Positions 48,101 to 57,224 of a stretch of 64,000 bases of DNA are shown piece by piece. Location of the stretch: assembly GCF_014643835.1 (NCBI RefSeq), contig NZ_BMKD01000001.1, positions 1,426,001 through 1,490,000 on the forward strand, read 5' to 3'. The DNA comes from Mucilaginibacter rubeus. Lineage in GTDB: Bacteria; Bacteroidota; Bacteroidia; Sphingobacteriales; Sphingobacteriaceae. The position numbers and the translations under genes were made by a program. Position 1 is the first letter of the stretch; the number at the start of each line of letters is the position of its first letter. The notes under the pieces were generated by a model that saw only the letters and a program-made list of their open reading frames with translations, had not been told where the DNA came from and made no database searches.

Positions 48101-50969
48101 CCGCTCCCTGATCTGCAGCTACGCTGCTTTTGCCATCAGCCGGTATAATTTTAGCCCCGCTCATATCGGAAGATGTGCTGTATTCAAAATTAACGGCAGC
48201 TGCAATACCTTTACCATTCACGGTACCATTCAATGAGGCGCCATTAAGAACAATATTTGATGCGCTTAAAGTATTGGCTTCGGGCAATAAAATTGCCTTG
48301 TAAACAGCCACCGAACCAACTCCCCCATTATCGAAATGGTTGCCCGCCGTCGCAATGCTGCCATCAGCGCTAATTGATAAGGCATCACCATAATAAGTTG
48401 CATTACTTGCAGCTTGTGATACAGGGTTTCCCTGTTGGATATATTTATCGTCGGTACGCTTAAAAAATCTAAGCTCATCCTTGCCTGTATTTCCTGCATC
48501 AGCCGCAACAATTGTTGAAGCATCGGCGCTGGCACCTACCAGGCGGCCAAACATACGCACGTTATTAGCAGCTGCAGGCAACGCTATTCTGGTGTTTTGC
48601 GTCCAGTTAATAGTTGATGGGAACTCACGTTTAAAAGCCCATACAGCACCTTGTCCGCTGTTAAAATTTGGCGCGCCTACTATCACATATTTTCCATCAG
48701 CACTTACCGATATCGAACTGCCGAACTGCGAACCATCAGCAACGCCGTCTGGCACAAGTTCAAAGGGCGGGGATAACCATCCGCTATCGCCTAATTTAGT
48801 ATAAACGCGCACCGTGCCTCTGCTGCTGCCATAAGTTGGCTGTCCAACAGCAATTACCTTCCCCTCAGCACTAATAGCCAAAGTATTACCCGGCTGAAAG
48901 CCGAACGGCAGCTGTAAATTTGTACCTGACCAAACATTGTTTGCACGGTTATACACCGTTATCATAGCATAATAATTATTCTGCGAAGATCCGCTTACTA
49001 CAACGGTCGATCCATCGGCGCTTACTGCTACGAGGCTGCCCTGCGCCTGTTGCCGGGGTAATGCTGCAGTAACAATTTTTTGTCCTTGCTGTGTCCATAT
49101 TTTGCTGCTTCGGGTGTATATCCAGGCTGCGCCTGTCGCATTATTATCGCCTTCGCCACCTACTACTACCATATTACCATCGGCCGTTATAGCAACCGAT
49201 GCTCCTTGCTTGGCCGCTCCTATTACATCAAGACCAGACAGCCGGGCTTCCATATTCCAGCTATCTCCATTTCGAGTATAAATATAAGCCGCGCCAGTAT
49301 TGTTATTATCACTATGGGCTCCCACTATTAAGGTATTACCGTCGGCACTCAAGGCGGTTGCCCATCCAAATTGTGCAAGCCCTTTCACGTCTGCCTGTGT
49401 TATCCTTGTTTGCGGAGTAAATGAACCATACGCTGGTGCCAGCTCAAAATTGCTGGACGCTGTGGCATAACCATTAGCGGTGTTAAGCGCTATTGCGCCG
49501 GTTGACGCCCCGGGCATAACCATTGCTACAATTTCGGTATTAGTGTTTGACAACACTACAGTATTTATTCCTCCTATTACCACGCCCTGCGTATTAACCA
49601 GGTTATTACCATGTATAGCAACCAAAGTACCCGCCGGGCCACTTAGTGGGTTAAACGATGAAATGGCCGGCTTACCAACATTGGCGACAGTTGCTATATT
49701 TAGAGTATAAGAACTGCTGCCGGCCGCATTAAAAGCAGTTACAACATAATCTGAAGCTGGAGTTATTTCTGTAGCAAAGCCGGTGATATTACCTGTAAGC
49801 TGATCAAATTTAAGGCCCGCAGGCAGCTGTTTATTAATAATGTAACCAGTAACTCGTATTTTCCGAACCAGGTAGTTCTGATATTCTACCAGGTAAATAT
49901 TCCCTTTCGTGTCATAAGTGAGCGCATTAGGACTTCTGAACTGGGCTATGGTGCCTATTCCATCTGTGTTGCCGCCTGCCGTATAACCATCGGCGGGAGT
50001 ACCGGCTACCCGGTTTATTATACCGGCAGGAGAAATAACGTTTATGATTTGATTGGCTGTATAATAAATATTGCCTGTAGCATCGGCCGCTACACTGGTT
50101 ACATAATTATTTGAGGGAATACCCAACATTTCGGCGGTGGCAACAGTTGTCACAACGCCCTGCGGAGTTATTTTCCTTATCCTGTCATAATCACCCGCGA
50201 TGATATTATCTTGTTTATCAACAGCTAAGCAATTGATACTGTTAAACCTGGCCGTTATTGCATTTCCATCATTTGATCCGGCATCGCCAAAGCTACCTGC
50301 AAATGTTGTAACAACACCTTGTGGTGTTACTTTACGGATGGCCTTGATATCATAGTCTGCAACATATAAATTACCCTTGCTATCCACAGCGATTGAAAGA
50401 GGATAACCAAAAGATGCATCGGCACCAATACCATTAACCGGGCCATAAGGGCCACCACCCGCTATTGTTGTCACTACAGTGTCGGGGGTTATTTTACGCA
50501 CACTCCTATCTGACATAACATACAGGTTACCGGCAGCATCAACTGTAATTGCGCGGGGATCAACGAAGCCCGCAGACCGGCCAACGCCATCTTTGTAAAT
50601 ATCATTACCTCCAGCAAACGTAGTCATAACACCGGCCGGCGTTATTTTGCGAATAACATGATTGACTTCATCGGCCATAAATATATTACCTTTTGCATCT
50701 ACGCATTGTGAACGTACAGCACCGAAGCTTGCGGTTGCAGCACTACCATCCTGGTAGCCCGGCCGGCCACTGCCACAAAGAGTGGTAACCTGTCCATAAT
50801 ATCCCTGAGGTATTGCGCCTCCGGTGTTTACAGGCACTAACGTTTGGATTGGAACTCCCAAAGTAAATATTTTAGCTCCGGCGGTGTAAGTGATTTTAGG
50901 GGCCTGGGCCTTAACCGCAGTTATTATGCACAACAAGCATAAAATTGCCAGTAAAAATTTCGACTTCAT
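45141..50969 (-). CDS. Giant T9SS-secreted protein with NHL, TIG and beta-propeller domains
   Basis: 1942 residues with an N-terminal signal peptide (ends VKAQ). In order: NHL-type propeller (about 55-370; repeats of ITVDAAGNLYV..IRKITP), an Ig-like region, IPT/TIG 1 (about 435-510), an FG-GAP-like propeller of LSADGN(T/V)LIVG-type repeats (about 515-890), Fn3, TIG 2 (about 990-1070), a second such propeller (about 1075-1440), Fn3, TIG 3 (about 1540-1620), Ig-like and SprB-like parts, and a C-terminal T9SS type A sorting domain (YPNPF near 1870, FKIIKK at the end). Probably a surface adhesin or carbohydrate-binding protein. Confidence 0.85.
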   Translation of the reverse strand: MKSKFLLAILCLLCIITAVKAQAPKITYTAGAKIFTLGVPIQTLVPVNTGGAIPQGYYGQVTTLCGSGRPGYQDGSAATASFGAVRSQCVDAKGNIFMADEVNHVIRKITPAGVMTTFAGGNDIYKDGVGRSAGFVDPRAITVDAAGNLYVMSDRSVRKITPDTVVTTIAGGGPYGPVNGIGADASFGYPLSIAVDSKGNLYVADYDIKAIRKVTPQGVVTTFAGSFGDAGSNDGNAITARFNSINCLAVDKQDNIIAGDYDRIRKITPQGVVTTVATAEMLGIPSNNYVTSVAADATGNIYYTANQIINVISPAGIINRVAGTPADGYTAGGNTDGIGTIAQFRSPNALTYDTKGNIYLVEYQNYLVRKIRVTGYIINKQLPAGLKFDQLTGNITGFATEITPASDYVVTAFNAAGSSSYTLNIATVANVGKPAISSFNPLSGPAGTLVAIHGNNLVNTQGVVIGGINTVVLSNTNTEIVAMVMPGASTGAIALNTANGYATASSNFELAPAYGSFTPQTRITQADVKGLAQFGWATALSADGNTLIVGAHSDNNNTGAAYIYTRNGDSWNMEARLSGLDVIGAAKQGASVAITADGNMVVVGGEGDNNATGAAWIYTRSSKIWTQQGQKIVTAALPRQQAQGSLVAVSADGSTVVVSGSSQNNYYAMITVYNRANNVWSGTNLQLPFGFQPGNTLAISAEGKVIAVGQPTYGSSRGTVRVYTKLGDSGWLSPPFELVPDGVADGSQFGSSISVSADGKYVIVGAPNFNSGQGAVWAFKREFPSTINWTQNTRIALPAAANNVRMFGRLVGASADASTIVAADAGNTGKDELRFFKRTDDKYIQQGNPVSQAASNATYYGDALSISADGSIATAGNHFDNGGVGSVAVYKAILLPEANTLSASNIVLNGASLNGTVNGKGIAAAVNFEYSTSSDMSGAKIIPADGKSSVAADQGAVTFSVALSGLAPGVTYYYRINASSTQGTVNGITKKFTTIPGLPVVTSFTPAKGAIGTLITISGDNLISPQSVIVGGVPALVISATGKQMIAMVMPGTTKGGLTINTPAGSVNASGSFKVINTSQPNFLQQQRLYLDEPDSYGRSNTKVNISADGKTALFAAYVDHGQSGVWIYKRNGDAWEKQTDNLLTGSLLFFTALSADGNTAVFTHDGVATVYVRDGEIWSKQADFKAIDPLNDAYPYNIALSADGNTLVLGSTSHMNNGAAWVYTRDRGVWTPQGAKLVCQGAVGGIDQSVIVAISADGNTIALGGYNDDNYTGATWVFTRNANGVWSQQGAKLIGTGAKHLQSQGVALSLNADGNVLAIGSVSWYDGSQNSGVWVFTRSNNTWKQQGNMIIPKDGANNSAFGEALMLSADGATMMVGGYLTDYYEGAMWCYKRTGDTWNVVNKLYLREVNPTSLGASVSMTPNGAMMLAGSDNTASTQSFVRTYTATPILSTKDAADVSTTGATIAGSADDNGNDATILFRYWEAPKVGDGKTVNVSTVSGGSGMATYNAVLKNLKPNTTYIYAISAVTSSGTYTAESNTFVTSTAPVIYSFTPPRAQVGTTVAITGINFKNVTDVSFGTTAAAKFKVVSPTLINAIIAPGTTGGQIIVKNKDGSGIADGLQLFIVPQVDADATVIQQHGSTYLRTAATDGYQYQWMKNGQAIAGATDASYEVKEPASYTVRVSVDSLSQVSLPVVIVSKFILPQNAFLLTSQSLTCRGSGNGKITVDATYDSYKYTARITGNGLDKSAPFTKTINFGGLLAGTYNVCITVEEDKNYQQCYAAVVSQPADLALLSTVNEASKTISLSLNGGEVYHVMLNGVLHSTRDSSIVLPLAAGKNKLSVTTDKLCQGVVEKIIDITAQPAPYPNPFNGSINVFIGDKQVKKAIIDIYSVSGLLVLSKQISNPASTVTLQTGGIELPGNYTLMLDTDGTKQVFKIIKK

Positions 50970-51479
50970 TAAATCAGTTACTGGCTTTAAAAAACTTTAG
51001 CGGATAATGAGTTACTGGGAGTAAAGGGGGGTATATATTTATTCATACATTACAGCGATAAGATTAGTAGCAGTAAATATAATATTTTTTAATGGGAAAT
51101 TGAGTGCCGGGTTTTTGGCGACATTTTTCATAAAACACTTTGACACAAGTGTTAGTTGATTCGTTCTTACAAAACGATCCGGTACACTATTTCTAAAATT
51201 CAACCAGGATCTTATATCTTCAATCTATTAAAATTAAACTTTTGTTCCTGGCCTTCTTTGATTTCTTTAGCGTTAACTGATCGCTTTTTACTATCCGCTA
51301 CCGTGTTTAATTTAATAGTCCCGTGATGAACTTTAATGGTTAATGATCTTACTTTGCTATTTGCGCCATCGTTGCACTACCCGACCGCGTAACCGTTCGA
51401 CCAGAAATAAGTTCCGGTTTGGATGTTATTGCAAACTGCCATCAACTGCTGAATACTGGAATTTGCTGATGGCAGGAAT
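50970..51479. other. Gene-free spacer
   Basis: 510 bases. Minus-strand frames around 51230-51460 read protein-like (GTYFWSNGYAVG, then KVRSLTIKVHHGTIKLN) but are broken by stops and I cannot name a family. The left part is upstream of the giant gene and should hold its promoter, but no clear -7 box was found. Confidence 0.4.
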
Positions 51480-51650
51480 AGCTGATTTCGGCAGACATCA
51501 CTTCAAGCCGGTAATCTTTGTCCACTATAAACTCGTCCGGATGCACCTTCAATGCATTCTGATGACATTCAAGACAGTTTGCTATTAGATTAAATCTATG
51601 GTATAACCTTCCGACTGAAGTTTTTGGATGACTTCAAAAGCCGTGGCCAT
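51480..51650 (-). pseudogene. Remnant of a small protein of the type often labelled phosphoribosylpyrophosphate synthetase
   Basis: ATG 51650 opens MATAFEVIQKLQSEGYTIDL, then a stop. In another frame just after it reads ECHQNALKVHPDEFIVDKDYRLEVMS. Together these match the order of a ~100-residue Bacteroidota family commonly labelled phosphoribosylpyrophosphate synthetase (C-x-x-C pair, HPDEF.VD..YR.E). The C-terminal half is lost. A frameshift lies between 51570 and 51590. It is recognised by memory of the family pattern, so it needs a search. Confidence 0.45.
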
Positions 51651-51692
51651 GATATTGTTGTTTTTTTTTATAAATCTCGGTATAGTTAATGC

Positions 51693-52100
51693 TTAGTCCC
51701 AGTTACCTGACAGCGTAACATCCATGTCTTTATTTTTGACATCCATCTCTAACGGAAAGATGATTTTATAACTATCCATATTCATTTTTTGCGAACTAAT
51801 CAAACCTGTAGAGTCGGCCCACAACTGCACTATACATGTTTGTTTATATAGCGCTTGTTTGAGGCTCGAAGTTATACCCAGCGTAACTGGCAATGGCAGG
51901 CTTGACGGATACGAAGCAGATTTACCGATAACTCGCTGATTATCTGCGGCGTCAACTACCTTGACGTAAATATGCTGTAATTCGGAGTTTTTGTTTGTGT
52001 AGGCATTTATGGTAACCGTTTTTAATTTAAAGTTTTGGTTATCTTTTTGGCATGCAGTTATACTGACGATGATAATAGCCAACAGGGTTATATATTTCAT
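51693..52100 (-). CDS. Small lipoprotein, unknown function
   Basis: 135 residues. Lipobox SITAC (Cys17) is followed by a beta-rich mature part with LKTVTINAYTNKNSELQHIYVKVVDA and TCIVQLWADSTG, likely one Ig-like domain. It is 26 bases downstream of the MFS gene and on the same strand, so it could be the last gene of the efflux operon. Function unknown. Confidence 0.65.
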   Translation of the reverse strand: MKYITLLAIIIVSITACQKDNQNFKLKTVTINAYTNKNSELQHIYVKVVDAADNQRVIGKSASYPSSLPLPVTLGITSSLKQALYKQTCIVQLWADSTGLISSQKMNMDSYKIIFPLEMDVKNKDMDVTLSGNWD

Positions 52101-52126
52101 TTGTTGTTTAATATTAAGTAATTAGA

Positions 52127-53716
52127 TTATGCAGGTACAAGCCGGCGCGAACGCAGGTAAACCGCTGTACGATTTAGATAAGGGAATAAAGCAATAAGCA
52201 GTAAGGTTGCGACCAGCATCATTGACATCATTTCGTAATAATCCATAGCGAACCTGATTTGGATTTGCTGATTAATGGCGCCAACCAGCTGCTTGTTTGC
52301 GCCTTTACTGGCTTGCTTTAACGAGAGCCCCTTTGACAACAGTTCGGTCCCACGCGTGGCCAGCGCATGCAATGCAAACCGGTCAACTTTTGTTAGATGG
52401 TCCTGAAATGCATTGTAATGCCGGCTTTTTTCGTAGAGCTCGCAAAAATTGATGATTGTAGCACTAACACAGAAGCCAACATACCCCATAGTTGAACATA
52501 TCGAAGTTGCTGACGGGCCAATTGTAACAGGCACTGCAGAGATGGCATACACAATGGTGGGCACCATGATCATCCCCACGCCTATCCCCTGCATAAAAAG
52601 CGGAGCGTAAAAGTTGTTTTCATTTGCCTCTGTAGCAAACAAAAAGAACATAATGACATGAAAAGCCAGCAATAATATAAAGCCCGGAAACCAGATAAAC
52701 CTGATATTTTTTTTCTGCAGGATCATAGCACCGGAAATTATAATACCAATTATGAGGCCGCCCAGGTTGCAACTGTTTATATAACTTACGTGAATAGGAT
52801 CAAGCTTAAGTACACCTGTAAAAAATGAATTGGTGATATTAACCGCAAACCGACATATATAAAGTATGAAGATTAGAAAGGCCGCGAACTTAAAATTGCG
52901 AAAGCGAAATATACCCAGATGCAGATATGGTCTTTTTAAACCTCTTTGGCGTACAATGTAAATCAGCGTGCTAACTATCATAGCGGCAACGCTATAGTAA
53001 ATGCGGGCATCATCCAACCAATAATATTCCTGCCCATAAATACTAATATACCCCAGCAAAGTGAGCATGATGCTCCAAAACACAAAACTCTGCCAGTCGA
53101 GTTTGTATAAGTGAAAGCGGGCGTTCAACCTTACGTTATTCATACACAGCATGATAAGGCACAAGCATGGCAGGTAAGAGAACAATGCGCCCTTGTAAAC
53201 CAGGTTAAAATTATAAGAGTCTATCAAATCGGCGGTAACCAAATTGGTAAAGGGCAGAATACATATCAGCATTCCGAAAAAAACCGAGAAGCTTATTTCG
53301 CGGGCCCTTTCGCTGTGCAGGCGGGTAAACATGAGGGATAAAGACAGGTTTACTGTACTGGAGAACAACATCCCCTGGAAAAAACGGATCGGGAATAATA
53401 TATAAAGATCATTGGTTAAATAACATACCAGTGTTGTCAGCAACTCCAACATGGTAAAAATGATAAAATATTCTTTTGCTGCCAAGAAGTTAAAGAATCG
53501 CCGTTCAAGGCTGTAAAAGGCTATATACCCGGCATAAAACAAAGCTACTGCAAATTGTATATCTGCCGGTTCGCTGCCATAATAGCCTGCTGCCGCATTG
53601 ATGTTTGCAAATGGCAGAAAAAAAAGCACCAGCGTGGGCAGGATAAGTGAAAACAGGATGATCTTAATAGCCCAGCCCGGAACCCAGCTTCTAAAAATTG
53701 GAATCCCCCTATCCAT
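52127..53716 (-). CDS. MFS drug-type transporter (DHA2/EmrB-like)
   Basis: 529 residues from ATG 53716 (MDRGIPIFRSW); the longer frame to 53752 lies inside the HlyD gene. About 14 membrane segments, as in DHA2 family exporters. Sequence conservation with EmrB is weak, and the MFS signature loop is poor (RQRGLKRPYLHLGIF). Context decides: HlyD and TolC genes precede it in one run. The start overlaps the HlyD stop by 8 bases. Substrate unknown. Confidence 0.78.
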   Translation of the reverse strand: MDRGIPIFRSWVPGWAIKIILFSLILPTLVLFFLPFANINAAAGYYGSEPADIQFAVALFYAGYIAFYSLERRFFNFLAAKEYFIIFTMLELLTTLVCYLTNDLYILFPIRFFQGMLFSSTVNLSLSLMFTRLHSERAREISFSVFFGMLICILPFTNLVTADLIDSYNFNLVYKGALFSYLPCLCLIMLCMNNVRLNARFHLYKLDWQSFVFWSIMLTLLGYISIYGQEYYWLDDARIYYSVAAMIVSTLIYIVRQRGLKRPYLHLGIFRFRNFKFAAFLIFILYICRFAVNITNSFFTGVLKLDPIHVSYINSCNLGGLIIGIIISGAMILQKKNIRFIWFPGFILLLAFHVIMFFLFATEANENNFYAPLFMQGIGVGMIMVPTIVYAISAVPVTIGPSATSICSTMGYVGFCVSATIINFCELYEKSRHYNAFQDHLTKVDRFALHALATRGTELLSKGLSLKQASKGANKQLVGAINQQIQIRFAMDYYEMMSMMLVATLLLIALFPYLNRTAVYLRSRRLVPA

Positions 53717-54776
53717 GGCGCTGCTGTTTTTTTGGAACGTAAACATTAACATTCATCCCCACTCTAAGCATGGCCAGCTGCTTTTTTTCAGCATCGACCC
53801 TGATACGTACCGGCACACGCTGAACAATTTTCACATAGTTACCGGTAGAGTTATCCGGAGGCAGCAACGAGAAGCTGGAACCGGTCGCGGGCGACAAGGA
53901 AATGATAGTGCCCTTAAACTCCTGGTCCGGAAATGCGTCGGCAACAAATTTTACGGTATCACCTATATGCATGCCGGCAATTTGGGTTTCTTTATAATTG
54001 GCTATCACCCATTTGTCAGTTTCGTTATCAACAATATAGGCCAACACTTCGCCAGCATTAATCATTTGACCGACCTCTACCGTACGACGGCCCATTCTTC
54101 CATCATATGAAGCCCTGATAACGGTATATTCAACGTCAAGCATGTTGCGGTCAAGCAAAGCTTTTAAACGTGCAATTTCTGCCCTTAATACCGTCTTTTC
54201 TGCTATAATATCTTCTATTTTTGATTCTGCGGCTCCGTAGTTTTCCTCTGCCGACTGGAAATCGCTATTGTTTACATCCAGGGTAGCCTGAACATTTTCA
54301 AGCTGTTGTTTAGTAGCTGACTCCTCTTTATAAAGGCGCAAATAACGTTCAAAGTCAAGCCGCTGTTTCCAAACTTTTGCAGCGCTTGCTTTAATTTGAG
54401 CTTTAGCAGAACCGGCAGTTTTTTGCGTGGTGTGTATGTTACTTTTTAATACCTCTAACTGTGCCTCGGCTTTTTGTATAGCTGCCCGGGTCTGCGCAAC
54501 TTGTAAAGTGTATTCCCGGTTGTCTATGATTAATAAGGTATCTCCCTTTTTTACCGGCTGGTTCTCTTCAAACTTTACAGCCACTATAAAACCTCCCGCA
54601 CGCGATATAACAGGGTTTACGTACTCCTGTACCTGTGCGTCATTAGTTTGCTCATACTCATGATACTCCCAAAGTGTAAATACGGCCCAAATAGCCAGGG
54701 CTATAATGGTAAGGCCGGCTATCCAACCGGTTATCTTGGTAATAATTCGATCTGTTACTATATGCTTTTTTTTCAT
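53709..54776 (-). CDS. HlyD/EmrA family membrane-fusion protein
   Basis: 355 residues from ATG 54776 (MKKKHIVTDRII). A longer frame to 54884 exists, but its N-terminus lies inside the TolC gene. One membrane helix (about 14-34), a barrel-sandwich with ISRAGGFIVAVKFEENQPVKKGDTLLIID, a long coiled-coil hairpin (about 75-190), then DGRMGRRTVEVGQMI and a beta barrel ending RVPVRIRV. It bridges the MFS pump to TolC. Start 2 bases after the TolC stop. Confidence 0.9.
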   Translation of the reverse strand: MKKKHIVTDRIITKITGWIAGLTIIALAIWAVFTLWEYHEYEQTNDAQVQEYVNPVISRAGGFIVAVKFEENQPVKKGDTLLIIDNREYTLQVAQTRAAIQKAEAQLEVLKSNIHTTQKTAGSAKAQIKASAAKVWKQRLDFERYLRLYKEESATKQQLENVQATLDVNNSDFQSAEENYGAAESKIEDIIAEKTVLRAEIARLKALLDRNMLDVEYTVIRASYDGRMGRRTVEVGQMINAGEVLAYIVDNETDKWVIANYKETQIAGMHIGDTVKFVADAFPDQEFKGTIISLSPATGSSFSLLPPDNSTGNYVKIVQRVPVRIRVDAEKKQLAMLRVGMNVNVYVPKKQQRHG

Positions 54777-54777
54777 G

Positions 54778-56097
54778 TTAAAGTACGCCGGTGATGTTTT
54801 GAAGTAGATAATATTTGTTTTGAGCCACAATACGTGCGGTTGCCAGCTCAAAGCGTGTTTGCAGCACCTGCACATCGGCATCAAGCAAGTCGGTAATTAA
54901 TGAAGTTTGATTGAAATAGGTATTTTTAATAATGCGGGCGTTTTCCTGTGCATGGGCCACATCAACCTCGGCCACACCAATTTGCACCAGCGATTCCTTA
55001 TATCGTAAGTAAGCCTCTTTAACCTGTTGCCGTACTTTGTCCTCAATGTCTTTATGAGTGGTTTCTTCTTTATCAAGCTCCAGTTTAGCCGAGTTCACTT
55101 TATGCCTGCTTTGATAAAGTTGCGATAGCGGCATAGTAACCCTGATACCGGCAACACCAAGCGAGTACCAGGCAGGATTGTAGGGAAATAGGAATATTTG
55201 CGGGTTAGCATATGAAAAATCGCTGTAAAGCCCAACCTTTGGTTGATAGTTGGCTTTTACCTGGCTAAGATGCAGTTTACTAACCTGCGTTTGCTTTTCA
55301 GAAATATGGTACGCAAAGGAATGTTCCATTGCGTCGGCGAGGTATTTTTCATAAGGCAATTCTGGCACGTCAACTGAATCGAACTCTGTGGGTATGATCA
55401 CACTTTCATCCGGTTCGCCCATAATGATGTTTAGTTTCTGCGTAGCGATAAGAATATCATTCTCAATTGTTACCAAAGCCATCTTACGCCTGGAAAGATC
55501 CAGTTCAACACGCAGCACATCGCTTTTTAAGACCACCCCATTTTTTTGAAGGGCTTTTATCTCCAACAATTGTTTTTCCTGATCGGCAATATCCTTAATG
55601 ATCAGTTTCCTGAAGACCAGGGCCTTTTGAAGATCAAGATACAGCGCAGCCGTTTTATACCTGATGACAGAGATCGCTTCGTTATTATGGATAACCGCAA
55701 TCTGGTACAATAGCTTATTCTCCTCAATTTTAAGGTTAAGCTTATTGCCATTATAAAGGTTCAGATAAAAATCGGCCCCTGCTTTGTATAAAGTGTGTAT
55801 AATTTCGTGTTCCTGCGTGTGCGAAGAAAAAAGGCCATTTTCATAAATGGGCATATTGGTTGCCTTTTCAATGCTGCCAAGCAAACTTACTTCGGGCAAC
55901 CGTTCCATTATTGCGTCCTTAATCTCCTCGTCGGCAATCAAATTGGCTTTTCTGGTAATCTCAACCTGCCTGCTGTTTTGTTCGGCTTTGCGCCAGGCGT
56001 CCGGCAATGTAAGGAAGGCAGTGTTTTTAGACTGGCTATATGCGCTATTGGCGGTTAACAAACCAGCAAATGCGATCAATATTTTACTGTAGTACAT
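54778..56097 (-). CDS. TolC family outer-membrane efflux protein
   Basis: 439 residues. Signal peptide ends at NSAYS-Q. Two outer-membrane-efflux halves with coiled-coil helices (LIADEEIKDAIMERLPEVSLLGS; LLDADVQVLQTRFELATARI near the end). First gene of a TolC-HlyD-MFS run, transcribed away from an AraC gene whose start at 56206 is 109 bases distant. It is the outer-membrane channel of an EmrAB-TolC-like pump. Confidence 0.9.
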   Translation of the reverse strand: MYYSKILIAFAGLLTANSAYSQSKNTAFLTLPDAWRKAEQNSRQVEITRKANLIADEEIKDAIMERLPEVSLLGSIEKATNMPIYENGLFSSHTQEHEIIHTLYKAGADFYLNLYNGNKLNLKIEENKLLYQIAVIHNNEAISVIRYKTAALYLDLQKALVFRKLIIKDIADQEKQLLEIKALQKNGVVLKSDVLRVELDLSRRKMALVTIENDILIATQKLNIIMGEPDESVIIPTEFDSVDVPELPYEKYLADAMEHSFAYHISEKQTQVSKLHLSQVKANYQPKVGLYSDFSYANPQIFLFPYNPAWYSLGVAGIRVTMPLSQLYQSRHKVNSAKLELDKEETTHKDIEDKVRQQVKEAYLRYKESLVQIGVAEVDVAHAQENARIIKNTYFNQTSLITDLLDADVQVLQTRFELATARIVAQNKYYLLQNITGVL

Positions 56098-56179
56098 ATT
56101 TGTGGCAAAAATATGCCTCTCACAACTGTTCGCTTTCGCCTAAGTTGCCAATATTTTCATCATTCCGGCCAATTTTTAT

Positions 56180-56187
56180 TAACTTTG
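56180..56187 (+). promoter_or_regulatory. -7 box for the AraC gene
   Basis: TAACTTTG matches TAnnTTTG and ends 18 bases before the ATG at 56206. This supports that ATG over the upstream in-frame start at 56113. Confidence 0.45.
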
Positions 56188-56205
56188 AATTGCGATGATA
56201 TTCTA

Positions 56206-57000
56206 ATGACGAAGATTGGATTAATAGCTTCCCTCCCCGAAATTGATAATAAGCCGGATTCGGTTTTTGTGATGCATGAAAGATCAGAGAAATTAATCCC
56301 TTTTCATACCCATACCAAGGGCCAGTTAAGCTACGTTGAGGGCGGCTTGGCTTACATCACTACACAAAACAAAACCTATGTAGTGCCTGCAAGGCATTAT
56401 TTCTGGATTCCGCAGGGCCTGATACATGAACTTCGGGTGGGTGTTTTCGCAACAGCTTTACGATCACTTTATTTTTATTCCACCAACGACGACGCGAATG
56501 AATTTTATGGCAAACTGGGTATTTATCCGGCTAGCGAGTTGCTGATCCAAATGATCAATTATACCGAGCGTTGGGACGAACTCCATATAGGCATTGGCGA
56601 TCGTAATTTCGATTTCCTGGTAGCGCTGAAGAATATGCTGCCCGACTTAAACAAAAGGTCGTTGCCTATTATGTTGCCCAAAACTGAACATGAGCTAATG
56701 CAAAAGATCATGAATTATTTAGAAAGCCATATAAGCGAAAAATTAGTTATAGCTGATGTAAGCGAACATTTTGCCATGAGCGAGCGGTCGTTATCGCGCC
56801 TGTTTCAGTCGCAATTACGTATTTCTTTTTTACAATATATTAAGAGCCTGCGTATGATAACGGCGATAGAGATGATTGTTAAAACACAAAAACCTATTGC
56901 TGATATTGCTTTTGAGGTGGGGTATGCCAGTGTTGCGTCATTTAGTGATACATTTTATGCTTTCACCTCATCACGTCCGTCTGACTTGCGGAGGCGTTGA
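56206..57000 (+). CDS. AraC family regulator of the adjacent efflux operon
   Basis: 264 residues from ATG 56206 (MTKIGLIASLPE). N-terminal cupin-like sensor (PFHTHTKGQLSYVEGGLAYITTQNKTYVVPARHYFWIPQG, about 30-70) and C-terminal double helix-turn-helix (VIADVSEHFAMSERSLSRLFQSQLRISFLQYIK; IADIAFEVGYASVASFSDTFYAFTSSRPSDLRRR). Divergent from TolC-HlyD-MFS, so it likely controls that operon. The ligand is unknown. Confidence 0.9.
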   Translation: MTKIGLIASLPEIDNKPDSVFVMHERSEKLIPFHTHTKGQLSYVEGGLAYITTQNKTYVVPARHYFWIPQGLIHELRVGVFATALRSLYFYSTNDDANEFYGKLGIYPASELLIQMINYTERWDELHIGIGDRNFDFLVALKNMLPDLNKRSLPIMLPKTEHELMQKIMNYLESHISEKLVIADVSEHFAMSERSLSRLFQSQLRISFLQYIKSLRMITAIEMIVKTQKPIADIAFEVGYASVASFSDTFYAFTSSRPSDLRRR

Positions 57001-57224
57001 TCTGAAAAGTCAGCCGAACGGTCAAGCTTTCCCAGTACCGCTTACCCACACACGTACGCTTTGCACATCTATAGTAGAATATCCAATCTCTGCCCTGGCT
57101 GTGGCTCTTGCCAGCTTTTAAGTCCGCCTGTGAAAAAATAGATGTCATTAAACCCTTGTCTTCATTTATTCCCATACAAAGGTCTTGGGCGCTGACCCCA
57201 TCCGCTAACAGAAAGTAAGTTTAA

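Noticed and set aside
53598-54110. 170-codon frame on the plus strand
   Set aside because: Antisense across the MFS/HlyD overlap; shadow of both genes.
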